Shown here piece after piece: positions 57,888-64,000 of a DNA stretch of 64,000 bases; position 1 is the stretch's first letter, and every line of letters starts with the position of its first letter. Origin of the DNA: Methanobacteriota archaeon (GTDB lineage Archaea > Halobacteriota > Methanomicrobia > Methanomicrobiales > Methanomicrobiaceae). The notes under the pieces are model-generated. The model did not search any database and was not told the DNA's origin. It saw only the letters and a list, made by a program, of their open reading frames with translations. A program made the translations under genes and the position numbers. The stretch spans positions 41,853-105,852 of the forward strand of contig JAEWWL010000052.1 of assembly GCA_023396365.1 (NCBI GenBank), written 5' to 3'.

Positions 57888-60458
57888 GTGATCAGGGTTT
57901 TGCATGTAGATGATGAGCCGGCTCTTGTTGAACTGACAAAACTTTTTTTGGAGAAGGAGGGCGGGATTTTGGTTGATACTGCCCTGAGTGCATCAGAGGC
58001 ACTGCAAAAACTGCAAATACAAAATTATGATGCGATTGTCTCTGATTATGAGATGCCTGTAATTGACGGAATCGAATTTTTAAAAAGGCTCAGGTCTCAA
58101 AAAAACACAACACCCTTTATCATATTCAGCGGAAGGGGCCGCGAGGATGTTTTGATCGAAGCCATAAACAACGGTGCTGACTTTTATCTTCAAAAAGGCG
58201 GCAAACCCAAATCGCAGTTTGCAGACCTGAGAAATATGATCTATCAGACTGTAAAGAGAAAAAATGCCGAAAATGCACTTCGTGAAAGCGAGGAGCGCTA
58301 TCGGGCTGTTGTTGAAAGCCAGACCGAACTTATTTGCAGGTTTTTGCCTGATGGAACTGTTAAATTTGCAAACGATGCCTTCTGCCGCTATTACAATATC
58401 AGACCCGAAGATATTGCAGGCCATAAATTCATCTCCAATGTTCCTGCAGAAGACAGGAAGAGAATTCATACACACTTAATGAGCCTCTCACCTGAAAAAA
58501 ATCTTGGAGAGATAGATCACACTGTTATTATGCCTGATGGTGAAGTCCGATGGCAGCACTGGACTGACTTTGCTTTTTTTGATGATGACGGATGCATCAC
58601 CGAATACCAGTCTGTTGGAAAGGACTTTACTGAGCAGAGGCTTATGCAGAAATCCCTCCAGGAGAAGGTAAATTATGTTCAGGCGCTCATGGATACAATT
58701 CCTGCTCCTGTCTTTTACCGGGATACAAAAGGAGTCTATTATGACTGCAACCGTGCCTTTGAAGAGCTTGTCGGTCTCTCCCGTGATGAAATCATCGGCA
58801 AAAACATCTATGATTTCTTCGAAAAAGAGCTTGCAGACACATATTCCGGAAAAGATGATGAGATTATAAAAGATCCGCATCTGCAGCAGTATGAATATGC
58901 CATCAATAATTCCAAAGGTGAAAGAGTGGATGTTCTCTTCTCCAAAACTGCAAGATTGAAGGCTGACTGGACTGTTGACGGAATTGTCGGAGTAATACTT
59001 GACATCTCTGACCGCAAAAAAATGGAAAAAGAGCTTTTGGAGGAGGTCAATTTTGTCCAGGCAATTAAGGATACAATTCCTGCACCGTTTTTTTACAGGG
59101 ATATTGCGGGAATTTACCATGACTGCAATCGTGCCTTTGAAGAGCTTGTCGGTCTTTGCCGTGATGAAATCATCGGCAAAAACATCTATGACTTCTTTGA
59201 CAGGGAGCTTGCAGATGTCTATACCAGAAAAGATAAGGAGATAATTGACAATCCGCACCTGCAGCAGTATGAATATGCCATAAACAACTCCCGCGGGGAG
59301 CTTATTGATGTGCTATTTTCAAAAACGGCATTATTTGGGGCTGACGGAAGTGTTGAGGGAATTGTCGGTGTGATTCTTGACATAAGCGAGCGGAAAAAGA
59401 TGGAGTCTGCACTTCGTGAAAATGAAGAGAAGTTTAGAACTCTTGCAAATTATACATATGACTGGGAGTCCTGGATCGGGCCTGATGGAAATTTCATCTA
59501 TATCTCACCTTCATGTGAGAGAATTACCGGCTACCCTGCATCCGAATTTATCTCTGATCCTTTTTCGATGATAGATCTGGTAGTCCATCCAAAAGACAGG
59601 CAGATGGTTGCAGATTATTACAAAAGCATAAGAAAGGAGAGCAGTGATATAAGGCATTTTGATTTCAGAATCATCACAAAAAACAATGAGGAGCGCTGGA
59701 TAAGTCATTACTGCCAGCCTGTTTATCACAATGACGGAAGCTGGGCCGGAAGGCGTGAGACAAAACGCGATATCACTCTTAGAAAAGAATTTGAGGAGAA
59801 GCTTTCACATGCCAATGAGAAGCTGACTCTTCTTTCAAATGTGACAAGGCATGATGTCTTAAACCAGGTGACTGCTCTTATCGGATATCTTGAAATTTTA
59901 AGGGAGATTGCCGGTGAGAACAATGCATCTGTCTCTGATATTATCGGAAAAATAGAGATGGTTACATCAACTATACAGCATCAGATCTCATTTACACGCG
60001 ATTACCAGGAGACAGGCATAAAATATCCTTCATGGCAGAATGTTGATGAAGTATTTGGCTTCTCACAATACATGCTAAATACAGGCAATGTTTCTTTTGA
60101 CGTTAATATTGAAAAAGAGCTCTTTGTTTATGCAGATCCACTGTTAAACAAGGTTTTTTATAATTTCATTGACAATTCCATCCGTCATGGCGGAGAAAAA
60201 TTATCCGGGATCAGGTTTTATTCCAAAAAAGACGGAAAAAATCTGAAGCTTATTTATGAAGATGACGGGCTTGGCATATCTGCGGAAGATAAGGACAGGA
60301 TATTTCTCAAAGGTTATGGCAAAAACACAGGCTACGGGCTTTTTCTGATTAAGCACGTGCTCTCTATGACAGATCTTGGAATAATTGAGTCCGGAAAACA
60401 TGGAGAGGGTGTAAGGTTTGAGATTGCTGTTCCCGAAAACAGATACAGGTTTGAATGA
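57888..60458 (+). CDS. Receiver, four-PAS histidine kinase
   Basis: The 856-residue protein starts with a receiver (residues about 1-120, HVDDEPALVELTKLF, AIVSDYEMPVIDGIEF, FSGRG, LQKGG) and then four PAS domains near 137, 260, 386 and 510. The second and third are a recent tandem copy. The dimerization helix has LLSNVTRHDVLNQVTAL with the phosphoacceptor His, and the ATPase has FYNFIDNSIRHGG, YEDDGLGIS and GYGKNTGYGLFLIKHVL. A receiver at the N-terminus of a kinase means a phosphorelay or input from another kinase. A GTG start with GGAG upstream is used. It is soluble. Confidence 0.93.
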   Translation: MIRVLHVDDEPALVELTKLFLEKEGGILVDTALSASEALQKLQIQNYDAIVSDYEMPVIDGIEFLKRLRSQKNTTPFIIFSGRGREDVLIEAINNGADFYLQKGGKPKSQFADLRNMIYQTVKRKNAENALRESEERYRAVVESQTELICRFLPDGTVKFANDAFCRYYNIRPEDIAGHKFISNVPAEDRKRIHTHLMSLSPEKNLGEIDHTVIMPDGEVRWQHWTDFAFFDDDGCITEYQSVGKDFTEQRLMQKSLQEKVNYVQALMDTIPAPVFYRDTKGVYYDCNRAFEELVGLSRDEIIGKNIYDFFEKELADTYSGKDDEIIKDPHLQQYEYAINNSKGERVDVLFSKTARLKADWTVDGIVGVILDISDRKKMEKELLEEVNFVQAIKDTIPAPFFYRDIAGIYHDCNRAFEELVGLCRDEIIGKNIYDFFDRELADVYTRKDKEIIDNPHLQQYEYAINNSRGELIDVLFSKTALFGADGSVEGIVGVILDISERKKMESALRENEEKFRTLANYTYDWESWIGPDGNFIYISPSCERITGYPASEFISDPFSMIDLVVHPKDRQMVADYYKSIRKESSDIRHFDFRIITKNNEERWISHYCQPVYHNDGSWAGRRETKRDITLRKEFEEKLSHANEKLTLLSNVTRHDVLNQVTALIGYLEILREIAGENNASVSDIIGKIEMVTSTIQHQISFTRDYQETGIKYPSWQNVDEVFGFSQYMLNTGNVSFDVNIEKELFVYADPLLNKVFYNFIDNSIRHGGEKLSGIRFYSKKDGKNLKLIYEDDGLGISAEDKDRIFLKGYGKNTGYGLFLIKHVLSMTDLGIIESGKHGEGVRFEIAVPENRYRFE
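58663..59418 (+). repeat. Tandem duplicated PAS unit inside the kinase gene
   Basis: Two adjacent units of 126 codons (58663-59040 and 59041-59418) are about four-fifths identical in protein by hand comparison. Shared runs include CNRAFEELVGL, RDEIIGKNIYDFF and PHLQQYEYAINNS. DNA between the units also stays close, so the copy is recent. Confidence 0.9.
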
Positions 60459-60627
60459 AATCCGGTCTTTTTTAAAAAAAGAAATTGTTGTTGAAAAGAA
60501 ATCCTGCCTGAAAAACAAAAAAATCTTTTTTCTGCAAGAAATTTTTTTGATTTCTGCTGAGGATATTTTTTACCCTGCAAAATGCAGACGGGCGTTTTTA
60601 TTGCTTATAATATACTATTAATATAGC

Positions 60628-61524
60628 ATGAATTTCGAAGAACTCAGACACGGGACTGAGCTTATAAAGAGAGGATTTGCATCCATGCAGAAGGGAGGCG
60701 TTATCATGGATGTTGTAAATGCAGATCAGGCACGTCTTGCAGAGTCGGCAGGCGCAGTTGCTGTGATGGCCCTTGAGAGGGTTCCGGCTGACATCAGAAA
60801 GGCAGGCGGTGTTGCAAGGATGGCTGATGTCTCAATAGTTGAGGAGATTATTGATTCAGTTTCAATTCCTGTAATGGGAAAGGCAAGAATTGGCCATTTT
60901 GTTGAGGCACAGGTCTTAGAATCAGTGGGTGTGGATATGATTGATGAAAGTGAGGTCTTAACACCGGCTGATGAAGAGTACCACATCGACAAGACAAAAT
61001 TTACTGTTCCTTTTGTATGCGGTGCAAGAAACTTAGGTGAGGCATGCAGGCGAATCAACGAGGGCGCTGCAATGATTAGGACAAAGGGTGAGGCCGGAAC
61101 AGGAAACGTGGTTGAGGCAGTAAGGCACATGAGAGCGATTATGGGTGCGATCAGAAGCCTGAAAGGAATGGACTCTCAGGAAATCTCTGCATATGCACGA
61201 AAAATTGAAGCTCCTGTAGATATTGTTGCCGAATGCGCAAAACTCAGGCGTCTTCCTGTAGTGAACTTTTCCGCAGGCGGCATTGCAACACCTGCTGATG
61301 CAGCTCTTATGATGCAGCTTGGATGCGACGGAGTTTTTGTTGGCTCAGGCATATTCAAATCACAGAATCCTGAAAAGATGGCTCTTGCAATCGTTGAGGC
61401 TGTAAATAATTTCAGAGATCCTGAAGTCATTGCAAAAGCAAGCAGAAACTTAGGCGATGCAATGCACGGCCTTGATGTTCACTTATTAAAGGAAGATGAG
61501 GTGCTCTCGACACGTGGGAATTAG
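60628..61524 (+). CDS. pdxS: Pyridoxal 5'-phosphate synthase, PdxS subunit
   Basis: The 298-residue synthase subunit makes PLP from ribose 5-phosphate, glyceraldehyde 3-phosphate and ammonia. Conserved segments are [72 protein letters not shown] and [17 protein letters not shown]. The active lysines lie in the D-V-V-N and K-A-R-I regions. There is no ribosome site before the ATG, but ATAATATA lies about 20 bases upstream, which fits a leaderless transcript. It overlaps the pdxT start. Confidence 0.97.
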   Translation: MNFEELRHGTELIKRGFASMQKGGVIMDVVNADQARLAESAGAVAVMALERVPADIRKAGGVARMADVSIVEEIIDSVSIPVMGKARIGHFVEAQVLESVGVDMIDESEVLTPADEEYHIDKTKFTVPFVCGARNLGEACRRINEGAAMIRTKGEAGTGNVVEAVRHMRAIMGAIRSLKGMDSQEISAYARKIEAPVDIVAECAKLRRLPVVNFSAGGIATPADAALMMQLGCDGVFVGSGIFKSQNPEKMALAIVEAVNNFRDPEVIAKASRNLGDAMHGLDVHLLKEDEVLSTRGN

Positions 61525-62101
61525 AATAGGTGTTCTTGCACTCCAGGGTGATGTTTCAGAGCATATAAATGCCTTTAAATCCGCTCTTCAGTTGCATGGT
61601 GATCCCGGCTCATCGGTATTTGAGCTTTCTCATGCAGCGGATATAGACAGCTGCGATGCAATTGCAATTCCGGGCGGGGAGTCAACAACAATTTCAAGGC
61701 TGATTGACAAAAACGGCATGAGAGATGCTCTTAAAAATTTCAAGGGCGGATTTTTTGCAACATGTGCAGGGCTTGTAATGGCTGCCGGGTCAGTTGATGA
61801 CTCCCGTGTAAATCCGCTTGGCGCAATAGATATATCTGTCGGGAGAAATGCATTCGGGCGGCAGAAGGATTCATTTGAAGTGCCGCTTCTGATAAAGGGG
61901 CTGTCTGAAAAGCCATATAATGCAGTATTCATACGTGCACCTGTTGTGCTTTCTGCAGGAGATGGTGTTGAAATACTGGCAAAAGCCAGAGATGAAATTG
62001 TTGCAGTAAGGCAGGGAAGACACATGGCCTTTTCATTTCATCCCGAGCTTACTGATGATATCCGCCTTCACGAATTATTTTTGAAAAATCTTATAAAATA
62101 A
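61514..62101 (+). CDS. pdxT: Pyridoxal 5'-phosphate synthase, glutaminase subunit PdxT
   Basis: The 195-residue glutaminase supplies ammonia to PdxS. It has [46 protein letters not shown] with the catalytic Cys, [12 protein letters not shown] and [17 protein letters not shown] with the catalytic His and Glu. The GTG at 61514 lies ten bases after GAGGTG and is chosen; an ATG at 61496 would add six residues. It overlaps pdxS by 11 bases, so translation is coupled. Confidence 0.96.
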   Translation: MGIRIGVLALQGDVSEHINAFKSALQLHGDPGSSVFELSHAADIDSCDAIAIPGGESTTISRLIDKNGMRDALKNFKGGFFATCAGLVMAAGSVDDSRVNPLGAIDISVGRNAFGRQKDSFEVPLLIKGLSEKPYNAVFIRAPVVLSAGDGVEILAKARDEIVAVRQGRHMAFSFHPELTDDIRLHELFLKNLIK

Positions 62102-62249
62102 AAAACTATTATACTTTCTTTGAAATAAATAAAGTGGTATTTTTATTTTTTTAGTGTTCAGGGAAATTATATTTTGTGTTGAACCTGGTGGATAGTATAA
62201 TTATATATTTGATTATCAACCATTTTTTATCAACGAAAGAGGATCCTGT

Positions 62250-63701
62250 TTGCCTGAGAATGTGTATAAGCCGCATGTGCTTTATATCGGAAGCAATGAG
62301 TCTGCGTTAAATTCTGCAATAGAGTATCTGGAGGAGAATTATGAAGTTAATGTAGATGCTTCCCGCGTTTTTTCAGAGGGAATAAAAAAGGCAGCACAAT
62401 GCAGTTATGATGCAATTGTATCAGATGTCATGCATTTTGATTCTGATGCTCTCAAAACATTTAAGGAAATGCGTGAAACAGGGTTATATACGCCTCTTAT
62501 TGCAGCCTGCTGCAGCGCTGAGGCGGATTTATTCAGTTCCCGGTCTGATTCCTTTGCTGATTTTTACCTGTCTACTTCCCAGAATCTGGAGACTCTTCAT
62601 AAGCAGCTGTATAAATATATCAATAAATCAGTGGAGCTTGCAAAAAAAAGAAACAGTGCCCTGATGTCTCTTGATATACTTCCGCTTGTCTGGAACAACA
62701 GTCCTGACGCCCTTTTGTTAATTGATAATGATACAAAAAGAATAAGCGGCTATAATCCGGCCTTTGTTAAATTATTCGGTATTCTTGATACTGAAAAGGT
62801 AAGAATTTTTGATTTGAATAATGATCCAAATATTGATGAATCATTTAAACAGTCACTTGTTAAAGGCGGACATGAAATCTTTGAGATGGATTATGATTTT
62901 GAAAAAATCCGCTCCTTTGGGGTATACAAAACATCCAAAAAAGGAAGGATGAATCTTGAGGTAAGATTTATCCCGCTCAATGAAGATGATGTCTGCAAAG
63001 GCACGATGATGTATATTCGTGATATAACGGATCTTAAAATTTCAGAGAGGCAGCTTTCTGAAGCCAACAAGAAATTAAGTCTTTTGTCAGGAATAACAAG
63101 GCATGATGTTTTAAACCAGATATCGGCAGTAAGGCTTTACGCAGAGCTTTTGTCAGAGACTGCCGGCGCTGATGAGAAGGCTTTGAATTATTTAAAAGCA
63201 ATAGACGGCTGTGTTGAAAAGATTGAGAAGCAGATAAATTTTTCAAGGGATTATGAAAATCTTGGAAGCTATACATCAGGCTGGCAGAATCTTGACAGCA
63301 TCATTCATATTGCTGCATCAGAAGCGGTCAGGGCAGGGATTCACTTAACAGCAAACCTTGGCGGCTATGAAATTTTTGCCGACAATATGCTTGAGATGGT
63401 ATTTTTTAATCTTTTTGACAATGCACTGCGGCATGGAAAGAGTGTAACTGATATTGTTGTATCCTTCTACGACACCGGAGATGACGGCGTAATTGTTTTT
63501 GAGGACAACGGTCAGGGAGTGGCAGATGATATAAAAGAGCACATATTCCTCAAAGGCTTTGGCTCAAATACAGGCTACGGACTGTTTCTTATACGCGAGA
63601 TTTTAGATTTCAAGGGCTTTTCAATCAAAGAGACCGGAAGCTTTGGCAGTGGTGCACGCTTTGAGATAAGAGTGCCAGAAGGAATGTGGCGTCTTTCATA
63701 A
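62250..63701 (+). CDS. Histidine kinase with degenerate receiver and one PAS domain
   Basis: The 483-residue protein starts with a receiver-like domain (residues about 7-125: HVLYIGSNESALNSAIEYL, YDAIVSDVMHFDSDAL). The site for the phosphorylated Asp is kept, but the N-terminal acid pair and the conserved Lys appear changed (YIGSNES and YLSTSQ). A PAS domain follows (about 150-270: NSPDALLLIDNDTKRISGY). The dimerization helix has LLSGITRHDVLNQISAV and the ATPase FFNLFDNALRHGK, FEDNGQGVA and GFGSNTGYGLFLIREIL. The TTG start follows GAGGAT. It is soluble and the signal is unknown. Confidence 0.9.
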   Translation: MPENVYKPHVLYIGSNESALNSAIEYLEENYEVNVDASRVFSEGIKKAAQCSYDAIVSDVMHFDSDALKTFKEMRETGLYTPLIAACCSAEADLFSSRSDSFADFYLSTSQNLETLHKQLYKYINKSVELAKKRNSALMSLDILPLVWNNSPDALLLIDNDTKRISGYNPAFVKLFGILDTEKVRIFDLNNDPNIDESFKQSLVKGGHEIFEMDYDFEKIRSFGVYKTSKKGRMNLEVRFIPLNEDDVCKGTMMYIRDITDLKISERQLSEANKKLSLLSGITRHDVLNQISAVRLYAELLSETAGADEKALNYLKAIDGCVEKIEKQINFSRDYENLGSYTSGWQNLDSIIHIAASEAVRAGIHLTANLGGYEIFADNMLEMVFFNLFDNALRHGKSVTDIVVSFYDTGDDGVIVFEDNGQGVADDIKEHIFLKGFGSNTGYGLFLIREILDFKGFSIKETGSFGSGARFEIRVPEGMWRLS

Positions 63702-63707
63702 ATTTTT

Positions 63708-64000
63708 TTATTCATCCCATTCCGAGAGATTTGTCTGATCGTAGGGGATGACTTCTGCTGTTTTTCTTATTACAAGTCCGCATTCATCAGCATATTTATT
63801 TAAGCATCTGGTGGTCTCTGACCATGTTATGACCGGGACTAAGGAATCAAATTCCCTTTTGAAGAAATAGTTAAGGGGTTTTTCTGCTGTGCTGTCAGGG
63901 TGCTCGCCATATATCAGGGCATGCTTATGGCCGGTGAAAAGTTCTATTAGTGCCGGCTTTTGTTCGTTTCCAATAAGCCGCAGGTTCTCACGCGTTGTGT
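63708..64000 (-). CDS. C-terminal part of an unrecognised protein, cut by the window edge
   Basis: On the minus strand an open frame runs from the window edge to a TAA at 63708-63710, giving about 96 codons. The residues read like a real protein: LIELFTGHKHALIYGEHPD, PLNYFFKREFDSLVPV, ITWSETTRCLNKYADECG, and the ending SEWDE. No family is recognised. It is convergent with the kinase gene, six bases after it. The start lies outside the window. Confidence 0.7.
   Translation of the reverse strand, partial: TTRENLRLIGNEQKPALIELFTGHKHALIYGEHPDSTAEKPLNYFFKREFDSLVPVITWSETTRCLNKYADECGLVIRKTAEVIPYDQTNLSEWDE

Noticed and set aside
58488..59258. A 256-codon minus-strand frame over the duplicated PAS units
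   Set aside because: Its repeated sequence simply mirrors the PAS duplication on the opposite strand.

Overview
The window is about 64 kb of archaeal chromosome from a hydrogenotrophic methanogen. Diagnostic genes include a complete F420-reducing hydrogenase operon (frhADGB), the archaeal GTP cyclohydrolase mptA of the methanopterin pathway, RNA polymerase subunit L, aIF1A, aIF2-beta, an HMG-CoA (mevalonate) pathway for archaeal lipids, a CTP-type riboflavin kinase, RibL and an archaellin. The low G+C, the F420 hydrogenase and the many PAS sensor kinases with a T-R-H-D-x-L-N-Q phosphoacceptor motif suggest Methanomicrobiales, perhaps a Methanoplanus-like organism; that placement is inference. 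Many starts are TTG or GTG behind a GGTG or GAGGTG ribosome-binding site, and this pattern was used to choose starts.

Layout. 1-4.6 kb: a MazF-like toxin, a small putative regulator, an aminotransferase, a TRIC channel, DUF134 and DUF5320 proteins, and aIF1A. 4.6-8.4 kb: a minus-strand cluster of five overlapping pilin-like membrane proteins plus a lipoprotein. 8.5-16.5 kb: DUF1015, RimI, a 959-bp gene-free stretch, HMG-CoA reductase, Trm5, a JAMM-like protein, MscS and TspO. 16.6-19.9 kb: a minus-strand operon of regulator, HMG-CoA synthase, thiolase and DUF35 protein. 20-27.9 kb: ribK-ribB, a PAS protein, a YgjP-type peptidase, a JAMM protein overlapping or abutting ribL, UspA, a DHPS-like protein, PHP and TruA. 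28-33.8 kb: a coiled-coil membrane protein, a J-domain protein, a four-subunit 2-oxoacid:ferredoxin oxidoreductase, a tandem rubredoxin and a probable winged-helix/RelE fusion. 33.9-40.2 kb: tRNA-Asn, an HTH protein, an M24/Map/AAA/MBL gene run, rpoL and aIF2-beta. 40.5-44 kb: a five-PAS sensor kinase with its response regulator. 44-51.5 kb: purL, mptA, frhADGB. 51.7-64 kb: a receiver/CheC/kinase operon, DUF2124, a Kef-type antiporter, an orphan archaellin, two further kinases, PdxST and one gene cut by the window edge.

How it fits together. FrhADGB reduces F420 with H2, the 2-oxoacid oxidoreductase feeds carbon assimilation, and RibK, RibB and RibL supply flavins used by FrhB and other enzymes. 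The thiolase, HMG-CoA synthase, DUF35 protein and HMG-CoA reductase supply mevalonate. At least five PAS-containing signalling proteins suggest heavy investment in environmental sensing, probably linked to motility or surface appendages.

No CRISPR array, insertion sequence, rRNA or prophage was seen. The least explained items are the pilin-like cluster without a motor, the winged-helix/RelE-like protein, three genes that seem to lack ATG, GTG or TTG starts, and several gene-free stretches with palindromes or hairpins.
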